Source of the DNA: Pseudomonas jinjuensis | GTDB lineage: Bacteria > Pseudomonadota > Gammaproteobacteria > Pseudomonadales > Pseudomonadaceae | NCBI RefSeq assembly: GCF_900103845.1 | Contig: NZ_FNIJ01000014.1 | Span: 122,055-186,054, forward strand | DNA: 64,000 nt | Direction of reading: 5' to 3' | In this document: one piece after another, positions 25,399 through 34,871 of the stretch | How positions within the stretch are numbered: the stretch's first letter is position 1 | How the letters are laid out: every line of letters starts with the position of its first letter | Notes under the pieces: model-generated | Databases searched by the model: none | What the model saw: only the letters and a program-made list of their open reading frames with translations | Told to the model about the DNA's origin: nothing | Made by a program: the position numbers and the translations under genes

Positions 25399-25959
25399 GT
25401 GAACAACCAAAGCTCGACCGTCCTGATCGTTCCCGGCCTGCGCGACCACGTGCCGGAACACTGGCAGACCCTGCTCGCCGAACGCCTGCCGAAGGTGCGC
25501 TCGGTGCCGCCGCTGGAAACCGGCAAACTCGACTGCTCGGCGCGGGTGGAAGCCATCCGGCGCGAACTGGAGCAGATCGACGACACCGTGATCCTGGTCG
25601 CCCACAGCGCCGGCGTGCTGATGGTGGCGCACTGGGCCGCCCGCTACCTGGGGCGGATCAAGGGTGCGCTGCTCGTCACTCCACCCGATCTCGACGCCGA
25701 CTGGCCGCAGGGCTATCCGAGCCGCGAGGACCTGGAAGCCGGCGGCTGGTTGCCGCTGCCGCGCCAGGCGCTGCCATTCCCGAGCATCGTCGCCGCCAGC
25801 AGCAACGACCACCTCGCCTCGCTGGACGCCGTGCGGCGGATGGCGCGGGACTGGGGCAGCACCCTGGTCGAACTGGGCGAAGTCGGCCACCTGAACCCGG
25901 CCTCCGGATACGGCGACTGGCGACAGGCCGACGCCTTCATCCGCCTGCTCGACAACTGA
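25399..25959 (+). CDS. RBBP9/YdeN family alpha/beta hydrolase
   Basis: This 186-residue serine hydrolase has the compact RBBP9/YdeN form. The nucleophile is S70 in LVAHSAGV, the Asp is in AASSNDHLAS and the His in VGHLNPASGYGDW, the family's signature tail. Substrates of bacterial members are unknown, most likely small esters. It starts at GTG 25399 after CCAGAGGCC; the longer upstream frame is not supported by a ribosome site. It stands about 100 bases upstream of the DUF1302 operon. Confidence 0.84.
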   Translation: MNNQSSTVLIVPGLRDHVPEHWQTLLAERLPKVRSVPPLETGKLDCSARVEAIRRELEQIDDTVILVAHSAGVLMVAHWAARYLGRIKGALLVTPPDLDADWPQGYPSREDLEAGGWLPLPRQALPFPSIVAASSNDHLASLDAVRRMARDWGSTLVELGEVGHLNPASGYGDWRQADAFIRLLDN

Positions 25960-26037
25960 CCGAAAGCATCCCCTGGCCCGTGGCGTACACGCCGCGGTGC
26001 TTCCCTGCACCTGCGTGACAGGGGTGGGGCGAACCAC

Positions 26038-26048
26038 AACAACAAGAA
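26038..26048 (+). promoter_or_regulatory. AAnAAnAA motif in the DUF1302 operon leader
   Basis: AACAACAAGAA lies 14 bases before the ATG at 26063, overlapping the upstream side of the TGGAG ribosome site. Two overlapping matches mark the whole operon as a possible Hfq/Crc target. Confidence 0.5.
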
Positions 26049-26062
26049 ATGGAGCCTGCTCG

Positions 26063-27979
26063 ATGATCCACAGCCAACACCCGACCTTGCGCCGCACCCT
26101 GCTCGCCACGGCCATCCTGGCCGCCGCGCTGGGCGCGCCCAGTGCACAGGCGTTCGAAGTCGACACCGGCAACCCCGACTGGTCGGTGCGCTTCGACAAC
26201 ACCATCAAGTACAACTACGGCGTGCGTACCGAAAGTGCCGACAAGCGCATGCTGAACACCCCGAACAACAACGACGGCGACTACAACTTCCGCAAGTCGG
26301 GAACCAACATCACCAACCGCGTCGACCTGCTCACCGAGCTGGACGTGGTCAACCAGGGCAAGCAGGGCTTCCGCGTCAGCGCCGCCAGCTGGTACGACAA
26401 GGCCTACGAGAACACCGGGTCCAACTCCAACCCCTTCGTCAACGGCAACGACGCCTTCTCCAGCATCGTCGGCCAGCCGAGCACCAGCAATCCGGCCTTC
26501 GGCAGCCCGCACCTGAGCAACTACGCCCAGCGCTACTACAACGGTCCGTCCGGCGAGATCCTCGATGCCTTCGTGTTCTGGGGCACCGAGATCGGCGAGG
26601 AATCGCAGCTCAACATCAAGGCCGGCCAGCACAACGTGTTCTGGGGCGAGACCATCCTCAATCCGGTGCACTCGATCAGCTACGGCCAGTCCGGCCTGGA
26701 CCTCGCCAAGCTGGCGCAGTCCCCGGGCACCGAGGCGAAGGAGCTGTTCGTCCCGCGCGAGCAGATTTCCGCCACCTTCACCATCAACCCCGAGCTGTCC
26801 ATCGCCGCCCAGTACTTCTTCGAGTGGGACGCCGCGCGCCTGCCGGAAGCCGGCACCTACTACGGCAGCTCCGACCTGGTGGGCTTCGGCGCCCAGTCCT
26901 TCCTGCTCGGCCACACCGGCGGCCCGGGCCTGGCCGGCCCGAACGGCACCCTGACCACCATCCGTAACGGCAAGGACTACGAGCCGGACGACCACGGCGA
27001 CTGGGGCCTCATGGCCAAGTGGTCGCCGGAATGGCTGAACGGCACGCTCGGCGTCTACTACCGCAAGACCGCGGAAATCCTGCCGCAGGCCGTGCTCGAT
27101 GGCCGTGGCCTGAGCGCCGCGGGGCCGGCCGGCCCGATCGGCAACGTGCAGCGTTCCATCGCCACCACCTCGTACTCCTTCGCCTACGGCGACGACATCG
27201 ACATCTACGGCCTGAGCCTGTCCAAGGATGTCGGCGGCGTCAGCGTCGGCAGCGACCTGAACATCCGCCACAACATGCCGCTGGCGAGCATCCCGGCGAT
27301 TCTCAGCGCCCCCGGCCAGGGCGGCCTGGCGGGCGGCCTCGGCCTGCTGCCGCCGCGCGTCCCGGGCTCCGGCGTGATCACCGACGTGGCGCAGGACGGC
27401 GACAGCCTCAGCGCCACCGGCGAGACCCTGCACTGGACCCTCAACGGCCTGATGGCGATCGGCGACACCCCGCTGTTCGACTCGGCCTCGCTGCTCGGCG
27501 AGCTGTACTACAGCAACCTGCTGAAGCTCGATAGCCACAACGAGGCGCTCTACAAGGGCAAGGACAGCTACCGCGGCATCGACAAGCCGACCCGCGACAA
27601 CTGGGGCATCGCGGTCAACTTCACGCCGACCTGGTTCCAGGTGTTCCCGGGCGTCGACCTGAGCGCGCCGATGTCGGTGAACGTCGGCCTCGACGGCGTT
27701 TCCCCGGTGCAGGGTGGCGGTGCGGAAGACACCGGCAACTACTCCGTGGGCATCGGCGCCGCCATCTACAACCAGTACTTCGTCGACCTGAAGTACGTCG
27801 ATTCCTTCGGTGATGCCGAGAAGTGCGACAACGGCGCCACCGACGGTTCCACTCCCAACGCACTGGATGCCACGCAGCGCTACACCTGCTACGCCGGAGG
27901 CTATTCCTCCTTCTCCGGCGGCGGAGCAACCACGGAAGACCGTGGCGCGATGTACCTGACCTTCAAGACCACCTTCTGA
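26063..27979 (+). CDS. DUF1302 family outer-membrane protein
   Basis: This 638-residue exported protein has a signal peptide cleaved after AQA (residue 30). It is rich in aromatic and Gly/Asp/Asn strands typical of a beta-barrel, and ends in a terminal aromatic (MYLTFKTTF). DUF1302 proteins nearly always accompany DUF1329 proteins, as here. It begins a four-gene envelope operon with DUF1329, YCF48-like and MMPL. A role as the outer-membrane port for a hydrophobic compound is inference from that set. Confidence 0.86.
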   Translation: MIHSQHPTLRRTLLATAILAAALGAPSAQAFEVDTGNPDWSVRFDNTIKYNYGVRTESADKRMLNTPNNNDGDYNFRKSGTNITNRVDLLTELDVVNQGKQGFRVSAASWYDKAYENTGSNSNPFVNGNDAFSSIVGQPSTSNPAFGSPHLSNYAQRYYNGPSGEILDAFVFWGTEIGEESQLNIKAGQHNVFWGETILNPVHSISYGQSGLDLAKLAQSPGTEAKELFVPREQISATFTINPELSIAAQYFFEWDAARLPEAGTYYGSSDLVGFGAQSFLLGHTGGPGLAGPNGTLTTIRNGKDYEPDDHGDWGLMAKWSPEWLNGTLGVYYRKTAEILPQAVLDGRGLSAAGPAGPIGNVQRSIATTSYSFAYGDDIDIYGLSLSKDVGGVSVGSDLNIRHNMPLASIPAILSAPGQGGLAGGLGLLPPRVPGSGVITDVAQDGDSLSATGETLHWTLNGLMAIGDTPLFDSASLLGELYYSNLLKLDSHNEALYKGKDSYRGIDKPTRDNWGIAVNFTPTWFQVFPGVDLSAPMSVNVGLDGVSPVQGGGAEDTGNYSVGIGAAIYNQYFVDLKYVDSFGDAEKCDNGATDGSTPNALDATQRYTCYAGGYSSFSGGGATTEDRGAMYLTFKTTF

Positions 27980-28020
27980 TCCCCACACCGCCTGGAAAAC
28001 CCAGGCAGGAGACCTACGAG

Positions 28021-29379
28021 ATGAAATTCGTACCTACTCTGTTGGCGGCTTCCCTTGTGGTGGCATTCGCCGGTACTGCCCAAGCCGCTGTTTCCGCCGC
28101 CGAAGCGGCCAGGCTGGGCGCCAGCCTGACCCTGGTCGGCGCCGACAAGGCCGGCAACGCCGACGGCTCGATTCCCGCCTACGACGGCGGCCTGACCTCC
28201 GCGCCGGCCGGCTTCAAATCGGGTGACAGCGTGCGTCCCGATCCCTTCGCCAACGAGAAGCCGGTGCTGGTGATCGACGGCAGGAACGTCGACCAGTACA
28301 AGAACCTGCTCAGCGCCACCACGGTCGAGCTGGCCAAGCGCTTCCCGAGCTTCCGCGTCGACGTCTTCCCGACCCACCGCACCGTGGCGATGCCCCAGGG
28401 CGTGCTGGACAACAGCGTGAAGAACGCCACCGGCGCCAAGTCCGAGAACGGCGGCCTGGCCATCGATAACGTGCTGCCGGGCGTGCCGTTCCCGATTCCG
28501 CAGAACGGCGCCGAGGCGATGTGGAACCACCTGCTGCGCTACCAGGGCGTGACCATCAACTCCAAGTACGACTCCTGGAACGTCGACTCCGCGGGCGTGC
28601 CGACCCTGGCCACCACCGGCAAGGCGTTCATCAGCTACCCGATCTACGAAGACCTGAACAAGCCCATCAGCAATACCGACGTGTATTACCAGATGAAGCT
28701 GTACTACACCGGCCCGGCCCGCCGCGCCGGCGAGGCGATCATGCTGAAGGACGCGGCCAATGCCGTCGAAGTGCCGCGCAAGGCCTGGCAGTACCTGCCC
28801 GGCCAGCGCCGCGTGAAGCTCGCCCCGAGCCTGGCGTACGACACGCCGAACCCGGGTACCGCCGGCGCCGGCACCTATGACGACGTGTTCGTCTTCAACG
28901 GTGCGCTGGACCGCTACGACTGGAAGCTGGTGGGCAAGCAGGAAATGGTCGTGCCCTACAACACCTACAAGCTGACCTACGCCAAGGACGCCAAGTCCGT
29001 GACCACGCCGAACCACCTGGCGCCGGACTACGTGCGCTGGGAGAAGCACCGCGTATGGGTGGTGGAGGGCACTCTGAAGTCCGGCGCCCGCCACATCTAT
29101 GCCAAGCGCCGCTTCTACCTGGACGAGGACAGCTGGGTGGCCCTGGCGTCCGACCAGTACGACGCCCGTGGCCAGCTGTATCGCGGTTCCTTCGCCTTCC
29201 TCAGCCAGAGCTACGACAAGCAGGTGCCGGATTCCACCCCGTTCATGATCTATGACCTGGTGGGCAACTCCTACAACATCAACGGCATCGTCGGCCCGTA
29301 CGGCGGCATCCACTACGTGGCCCCGCTGGCCAAGTCGCAGTGGGCCTCCGAATCGCTGGCTGGCGCCGGCATCCGCTGA
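28021..29379 (+). CDS. DUF1329 family periplasmic protein
   Basis: This 452-residue protein has a signal peptide cleaved after AQA (residue 22), then the DUF1329 domain with GADKAGNADGSIPAYDGGL, FPSFRVDVFPTHRT, RRFYLDEDSWVALASDQYDARGQL cut into recognisable blocks. The fold is thought to resemble LolA/LolB lipoprotein carriers, which would suit shuttling a lipid-like ligand across the periplasm. It follows DUF1302 after 41 bases with an AGGAGACC ribosome site. Confidence 0.87.
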   Translation: MKFVPTLLAASLVVAFAGTAQAAVSAAEAARLGASLTLVGADKAGNADGSIPAYDGGLTSAPAGFKSGDSVRPDPFANEKPVLVIDGRNVDQYKNLLSATTVELAKRFPSFRVDVFPTHRTVAMPQGVLDNSVKNATGAKSENGGLAIDNVLPGVPFPIPQNGAEAMWNHLLRYQGVTINSKYDSWNVDSAGVPTLATTGKAFISYPIYEDLNKPISNTDVYYQMKLYYTGPARRAGEAIMLKDAANAVEVPRKAWQYLPGQRRVKLAPSLAYDTPNPGTAGAGTYDDVFVFNGALDRYDWKLVGKQEMVVPYNTYKLTYAKDAKSVTTPNHLAPDYVRWEKHRVWVVEGTLKSGARHIYAKRRFYLDEDSWVALASDQYDARGQLYRGSFAFLSQSYDKQVPDSTPFMIYDLVGNSYNINGIVGPYGGIHYVAPLAKSQWASESLAGAGIR

Positions 29380-29442
29380 TCCTGCTGTAGATGGCCGCTG
29401 CCGCTTCACGGCGCAGCGGCCCGTTTCCGAGGTAACCCCACT

Positions 29443-30495
29443 ATGTACCTGAACAAGCGGATCGCCCTGGCGAGCCTGGCACTGCTGCTGCCCATCGGAA
29501 TCTGCCAGGCCGCTCCCTTCGTCGACGTGCTGGACCTCCCGGCCCAGCGCAGCGAACTGGCGGCACGCAGCCCGCTGCTGGACGTGGCCGAGGCCGGCAA
29601 GCGCCTGGTCGCAGTCGGCCAGCGCGGCCATATCCTGTATTCCGATGATGGCGGCAGCAGCTGGCAGCAGGCCGAAGTGCCGGTCAGCTCCGACCTCACC
29701 GCCGTGCATTTCCCCACACCGGACGAAGGCTGGGCAGTCGGCCACGACGGCGTGGTGCTGCACAGCGCCGATGCCGGACGCAGCTGGCAGAAGCAGCTCG
29801 ACGGCCGGCAGATCGGCCAGCTGATGACCGAACGCTATGCCGGTGTCGAGCACTGGCAGGACGAGGCGCAGCGCCTGGCGAAGGAGGGCGCGGACAAGCC
29901 GTTCCTCGACGTCTGGTTCGCCAACGAACGCGAGGGCTTCGTGGTCGGCGCCTTCAACCTGATCCTCCGCACCATCGATGGCGGCCAGCACTGGCAGCCG
30001 TGGATCGACCGCGTCGACAACCCCAGCGCCTACCACCTGACCGCCCTGGCTTCGGATGGTGAGCATCTCTATCTCGCTGGCGAACAGGGCCTGCTGCTGC
30101 GTCTAGACGCGGCCGGCGAGCGCTTCGAGGTGCTGCAGTCGCCCTACCAGGGCAGTTTCTTCGGCCTTGCTGCCGAGCCCGGCGTGGTCCTGGCCTACGG
30201 TCTGCGCGGGCACGTCTTCCGCAGCGGCGACGGCGGCGCGAGCTGGACGAAGGTGGAAACCGGGTTGCCGGTGAGCATCACCGCCTCGGCGCGCGGCGCC
30301 GACGGCAGGTTGTACCTGTTCAGCCAGGCCGGCCACGTGCTGCGCAGCGACGACCGCGGCACCACCTTCCACGTGCTGGATACCGGCGCGCTGGTGCCGG
30401 TGGCCGGCGCCCTGGTGCGTGCCGATGCGGGCCTGCTGCTGGTCGGCAACCGTGGATTGAGCCAGCGCACGCTGGTTGCGAAATCACAAGAATAA
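29443..30495 (+). CDS. YCF48-like beta-propeller protein, exported
   Basis: This 350-residue protein has a signal peptide (about residues 1-23, ICQAAP) and repeated BNR/YCF48 blades such as GHILYSDDGGSSWQQ, GVVLHSADAGRSWQ, NLILRTIDGGQHWQP and GHVFRSGDGGASWTK. YCF48/HCF136 relatives are assembly factors in photosystems. Here the propeller probably acts as a periplasmic scaffold for the MMPL transporter that follows 18 bases later. Such propellers regularly precede MMPL genes in Pseudomonas-type operons of this kind. Confidence 0.85.
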   Translation: MYLNKRIALASLALLLPIGICQAAPFVDVLDLPAQRSELAARSPLLDVAEAGKRLVAVGQRGHILYSDDGGSSWQQAEVPVSSDLTAVHFPTPDEGWAVGHDGVVLHSADAGRSWQKQLDGRQIGQLMTERYAGVEHWQDEAQRLAKEGADKPFLDVWFANEREGFVVGAFNLILRTIDGGQHWQPWIDRVDNPSAYHLTALASDGEHLYLAGEQGLLLRLDAAGERFEVLQSPYQGSFFGLAAEPGVVLAYGLRGHVFRSGDGGASWTKVETGLPVSITASARGADGRLYLFSQAGHVLRSDDRGTTFHVLDTGALVPVAGALVRADAGLLLVGNRGLSQRTLVAKSQE

Positions 30496-30513
30496 AACGC
30501 GAGGCGACCCATC

Positions 30514-32952
30514 ATGGGTGCGATGAAAGATGTCGAGATGCCGGTAATCCGGACGCTCGAAGAGTTCGATACGCGCAGCGGAAACCTGCTGGAGCGTATC
30601 GTGTTCAACAACCGGCTGCCGTTCGTGCTCGTCATCCTGCTGATGACCCTGCTGCTCGGCTACATGGCCGTGACCAGGCTCGAACTGCGGCCCAGCTTCG
30701 AGAAGATGATTCCCCAGGGCCATCCCTACATCCAGAACTTCCTGGCCAACCGCGATTCCCTGCGCGGCCTGGGCAACAGCGTGCGGATCGTGGTGGAGAA
30801 CCCGAAGGGCGACATCTTCGACCCGGCCTACCTGGATGCGCTCAAGCAGGTGCATGACGAGTTGTTCCTCGGCACCGGCGTCGACCGCGCCTGGATGAAG
30901 TCGCTGTGGGCGCCCGGCGTGCGCTGGACCGAAGTCACCGAGGACGGCTTCCAGGGCGGCCCGGTGATGCCCGATGGCTACGACGGCAAGGCGGCGAGCA
31001 TCGAACAGCTGCGGCAGAACATCGCCCGCGCCGGCATCGTCGGCAGCCTCGTCGCCAACGACTTCAGGTCGACCATGCTGGTGGTGCCGCTGCTCGACCG
31101 CGACGCGGCCAACGGCAAGGCCATCGACTACCACCAGTTCTCCCGCGAGCTGGAGGACAAGCTGCGCCTGCGCTTCGAGTATTCCGGCGACAGGCAGGCA
31201 CAGGCTTCCGGCGAGGAAGGGCAGGGCGCGGTGAAGATTCGCGTGATCGGCTTCGCCAAGCTGGTCGGCGACCTGATCGACGGCCTGATCCGGGTGATGT
31301 TCTTCTTCGGCCTGGCGCTGGTGACCACATTCCTGATCATCTTCGCCTACACCCGTTGCCTGCGTAGCAGCCTGCTGGTGATCGGCTGTTCGCTGATGGC
31401 GGTGATCTGGCAGCTCGGCATCGTCGCCTGGTTCGGTCATGCGCTGGACCCGTATTCCATCCTCGTGCCATTCCTGGTCTTCGCCATCGGCGTGTCCCAT
31501 GCCGCGCAGAAGATGAACGGCATCATGCAGGACATCGGCCGTGGCACCCACAAGCTGGTGGCTGCGCGCAATACCTTCCGCCGCCTGTTCCTCGCCGGGG
31601 TCACCGCGCTGCTCGCCGACGTGGTCGGCTTCGCCGTGCTGATGCTGATCGATATCCCGGTCATCCAGGACCTGGCGATCACCGCCAGCATCGGCGTCGG
31701 CGTGCTGATCTTCACCACCCTGCTGATGATGCCGGTGGCGCTGTCCTGCGTCGGTGTCGGCAGGAAGGCCGCCGAGCGCGCCCTGCGGATCGACTCCAAC
31801 GCCGCGAAGCACAAGGGCTTCGGTCACATCTGGGACTTCCTCGATCGCTTCACCGAGCGGCGCTGGGCGCTGGGCGCGGTGCTGCTGTCGGTGGCGCTGG
31901 GCGCGGGCGGCTTCCTGGTCAGCCAGAAGCTGCAGGTCGGCGACCTCGACGCCGGCGCCCCGGAGCTGCGCGCGGACTCGCGCTACAACCGCGACAATGC
32001 CTACATCACCGGGCACTACTCGCTGTCCAGCGACCAGTTCGCGGTGATGGTGAAGACCGCGCCGGAAGGCTGCCTGAACTACCAGACGCTGATCCTCGCC
32101 GACCGCCTGGCCTGGGCCCTGCAGCAGCATCCCGGCGTGCAGACCACCGTCTCGCTGACCAACGCGGTACGCCAGATCACCGCCGGCACCTACGAGGGCA
32201 ACCCGAAGTTCCTCAGCCTGCAGCGCAACCAGGACGTGCTGAACTACGCCGCCCAGCAGGCCTCGGTGAACAACCCCGAGCTGTTCAACACCGACTGCTC
32301 GCTGATGCCGGTGATCGCCTACCTCAAGGACCACAAGGCGCAGACCCTGAAGGAGGTCGCGGCGATTGCCGAGAAGTTCGCGGCGGATAACAGCACGCCG
32401 GAGCGCCAGTTCCTCCTCGCCGCCGGCAGCGCCGGCATCGAGGCGGCGACCAACCAGGTGGTGCACGAAGCCAACCGCACCATGCTGTTCTTCGTCTACG
32501 CCGCGGTCTGCCTGTTCTGCCTGATCACCTTCCGCAGCTGGCGGGCGACCCTGGTGGCGGTGCTGCCGCTGGTGCTCACCTCGATCCTCTGCGAGGCGCT
32601 GATGGTAGTGCTGGGCATCGGCGTCAAGGTCGCCACCCTGCCGGTGATCGCCCTCGGTGTCGGCATCGGCGTGGACTACGCGCTGTACCTGCTCAGCGTG
32701 CAGCTGCAATTCCAGCGCCAGGGCCTCTCGCTGGCGGACTCCTACCGCCAGGCGGTGTCCTTCACCGGCCGCGTGGTTGCGCTGGTGGGCATCACCCTCG
32801 CCGCGGGCGTGGTCACCTGGGCCTGGTCGCCGATCAAGTTCCAGGCCGACATGGGCATCCTGCTCACCTTCATGTTCGTCTGGAACATGCTCGGCGCGCT
32901 GATCCTGATTCCCGCCCTGTCGCACTTCCTGCTGAAGACGCGCAGCGTCTGA
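30514..32952 (+). CDS. MMPL/RND superfamily transporter
   Basis: This 812-residue inner-membrane protein is an RND exporter of the MMPL/HpnN type. It has one helix at about residues 32-52, a periplasmic domain to about 245, five helices to about 420, a second helix-plus-loop repeat, and five terminal helices, with GVGIGVDYALYL as the intramembrane Asp-containing motif. MMPL proteins move lipids, hopanoids, siderophore-like molecules or fatty acids using the proton gradient. As operon partner of DUF1302, DUF1329 and a YCF48 propeller it completes an envelope-spanning route for a hydrophobic cargo that is not identified. Confidence 0.87.
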   Translation: MGAMKDVEMPVIRTLEEFDTRSGNLLERIVFNNRLPFVLVILLMTLLLGYMAVTRLELRPSFEKMIPQGHPYIQNFLANRDSLRGLGNSVRIVVENPKGDIFDPAYLDALKQVHDELFLGTGVDRAWMKSLWAPGVRWTEVTEDGFQGGPVMPDGYDGKAASIEQLRQNIARAGIVGSLVANDFRSTMLVVPLLDRDAANGKAIDYHQFSRELEDKLRLRFEYSGDRQAQASGEEGQGAVKIRVIGFAKLVGDLIDGLIRVMFFFGLALVTTFLIIFAYTRCLRSSLLVIGCSLMAVIWQLGIVAWFGHALDPYSILVPFLVFAIGVSHAAQKMNGIMQDIGRGTHKLVAARNTFRRLFLAGVTALLADVVGFAVLMLIDIPVIQDLAITASIGVGVLIFTTLLMMPVALSCVGVGRKAAERALRIDSNAAKHKGFGHIWDFLDRFTERRWALGAVLLSVALGAGGFLVSQKLQVGDLDAGAPELRADSRYNRDNAYITGHYSLSSDQFAVMVKTAPEGCLNYQTLILADRLAWALQQHPGVQTTVSLTNAVRQITAGTYEGNPKFLSLQRNQDVLNYAAQQASVNNPELFNTDCSLMPVIAYLKDHKAQTLKEVAAIAEKFAADNSTPERQFLLAAGSAGIEAATNQVVHEANRTMLFFVYAAVCLFCLITFRSWRATLVAVLPLVLTSILCEALMVVLGIGVKVATLPVIALGVGIGVDYALYLLSVQLQFQRQGLSLADSYRQAVSFTGRVVALVGITLAAGVVTWAWSPIKFQADMGILLTFMFVWNMLGALILIPALSHFLLKTRSV

Positions 32953-32976
32953 CATCCGCACAACTCATTCAATGCG

Positions 32977-32998
32977 CCCCACCGCGAAGACGGTGGGG
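32977..32998 (+). terminator. Hairpin between the MMPL and phaC genes
   Basis: CCCCACCG at 32977-32984 pairs perfectly with CGGTGGGG at 32991-32998. Only a weak T stretch (CTTTCAGGTTTCT) follows, so it may reduce but not abolish read-through into phaC, whose start is 19 bases away. Confidence 0.45.
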
Positions 32999-33016
32999 GG
33001 CTTTCAGGTTTCTGTC

Positions 33017-34687
33017 ATGAGCAAGAAGAAAAGCCTTCTGTCGCAACAAGCGGCGGAAAACACCCTCAACCTCAACCCGGTGGTCGGCCCGCAGGGACGC
33101 GACATCCTCGGCACCACGCAGAAGCTGCTGCGCCATGCGATCTCCAGCCCGTTCACCAGCGCCGGCCATGCGATTTCCCTGGGCCGCGAGCTGAAGAACG
33201 TCCTGCTGGGCCGTTCGCAGCTGCAGCCGGAAGCCGGCGACCGCCGCTTCGGCGATCCGGCCTGGGCGCAGAGCCCGCTGTTCCGCCGCTACATGCAGGT
33301 CTACCTGGCCTGGCGCGGCGAGATGGACGAGTGGCTCGACAGCGCGGGCCTGTCCGAACAGGAACTCAGCCGCGGCAAGTTCGTCGTCAGCCTGCTCACC
33401 GACGCCCTGGCGCCGACCAACACCCTGGCCAACCCCGCCGCGCTCAAGCGCCTGCTGGATACCGGCGGCAAGAGCCTGCTCGACGGCCTCGGCAACCTGG
33501 CCAGGGATCTGGTCAGCAATGGCGGCATGCCCAGCCAGGTGGACAAGAGCGCCTTCGAGGTCGGCGGCAACCTGGCCACCACCGAGGGCGCCGTGGTGTT
33601 CCGCAACGAGGCGCTGGAACTGATCCAGTACCAGCCGACCACCGAACTGGTGCACGAGCGGCCGCTGCTGGTGATCCCGCCGCAGATCAACAAGTACTAC
33701 GTGTTCGACCTCACGCCGGAAAAGAGCCTGGTCCGCTATGCCGTGGGCAGCGGCCTGCAGACCTTCGTCGTGAGCTGGCGCAACCCGACCACGGCGCAGC
33801 GCGAATGGGGCCTGTCCACCTACATCGAGGCGCTCAAGGAGGCGGTCGACGCGGTGCTGGCGATCACCGGCAGCGACGATCTCAACCTGCTCGGCGCCTG
33901 TTCCGGGGCGATCACCATGGTCACGCTGCTCGGCCACTACGCCGCCCTTGGCGAGCACAAGGTGAATGCCTTCACCCAGATGGTCAGCGTGCTCGACTGG
34001 GAGATGAACGGCGACGTCACCCTGTTCGCCGACGAGAAGAGCCTGGAAGCGGCCAAGCGCCGTTCCTACCAGTCGGGCGTGCTGGAAGGCCGCGACATGG
34101 CCCGGGTCTTCGCCTGGATGCGGCCGAACGACCTGATCTGGAACTACTGGGTGAACAACTACCTGCTTGGCAAGGAGCCGCCGGCGTTCGACATCCTCTA
34201 TTGGAACAACGACACCACCCGCCTGCCGGCAGCCCTGCATGGCGAACTGGTGGACATGTTCAAGAGCAACCCGCTGTCGCGCGCCAATGCGCTGGAAGTC
34301 GCGGGCACGCCCATCGACCTCTCCCGGGTCACCCAGGACTTCTACTGCCTGGCTGGGCTGACCGACCACATCACGCCGTGGGAAGCCTGCTACCGCTCCG
34401 CGCGGCTGCTTGGCGGCAAGTGCGAGTTCGTGCTGTCCAGCAGCGGCCACATCCAGAGCATCCTCAACCCGCCCGGCAATCCCAAGGCGCGTTTCGTGAC
34501 CGGCGCCGAGCTGGTCGAGAATCCCCTGGACTGGAAAGCCGGGGCGAGCGCCCACGGCGGCTCCTGGTGGTCGCACTGGCAGGCATGGCTGACGGAGCGC
34601 TCCGGCGCCTCGAAGAAGGCGCCGCGCAAGCCCGGCAACCGCGCCTTCCCGGCGCTGGAGCCGGCGCCGGGCCGCTACGTGCGCTGA
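33017..34687 (+). CDS. phaC: Class II polyhydroxyalkanoate synthase
   Basis: This 556-residue enzyme polymerises (R)-3-hydroxyacyl-CoA into medium-chain PHA. The catalytic triad is C295 in the lipase-like box LGACSGAI, D450 in GLTDHITPW and H478 in SSSGHIQS; other class II blocks include YWNNDTTRLPAALHGEL and SWRNPTTAQREWG. It begins like PhaC1 (QAAENTLNLNPV). The usual box reads GACSGG; here the last Gly is Ala. It is outside the normal phaC1-Z-C2-D locus and directly after the MMPL operon, separated by a hairpin, with a poor ribosome site. It is probably an extra synthase. Confidence 0.9.
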   Translation: MSKKKSLLSQQAAENTLNLNPVVGPQGRDILGTTQKLLRHAISSPFTSAGHAISLGRELKNVLLGRSQLQPEAGDRRFGDPAWAQSPLFRRYMQVYLAWRGEMDEWLDSAGLSEQELSRGKFVVSLLTDALAPTNTLANPAALKRLLDTGGKSLLDGLGNLARDLVSNGGMPSQVDKSAFEVGGNLATTEGAVVFRNEALELIQYQPTTELVHERPLLVIPPQINKYYVFDLTPEKSLVRYAVGSGLQTFVVSWRNPTTAQREWGLSTYIEALKEAVDAVLAITGSDDLNLLGACSGAITMVTLLGHYAALGEHKVNAFTQMVSVLDWEMNGDVTLFADEKSLEAAKRRSYQSGVLEGRDMARVFAWMRPNDLIWNYWVNNYLLGKEPPAFDILYWNNDTTRLPAALHGELVDMFKSNPLSRANALEVAGTPIDLSRVTQDFYCLAGLTDHITPWEACYRSARLLGGKCEFVLSSSGHIQSILNPPGNPKARFVTGAELVENPLDWKAGASAHGGSWWSHWQAWLTERSGASKKAPRKPGNRAFPALEPAPGRYVR

Positions 34688-34871
34688 GGTGCGATCAGGC
34701 TGGCGGGCGCGGGTCCGCCGGCGTCGTAGTCGCGCAGAGGGGCATGGCGCCGTCCACCGACTTCAGGGGATTGAGCGAAGCGCCGGAGAAATCCCGGCAG
34801 CGACGTTCCGGATATTGCCGGCATCGGCGAAAATGGCAGGCCAGTCCGAGAGTCCCCCAAGAGCGAATGTC

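Noticed and set aside
34688..34871. Extra coding sequence between phaC and the GNAT gene
   Set aside because: The open frame has no ribosome site or family features; the GNAT domain starts at the ATG at 34872.
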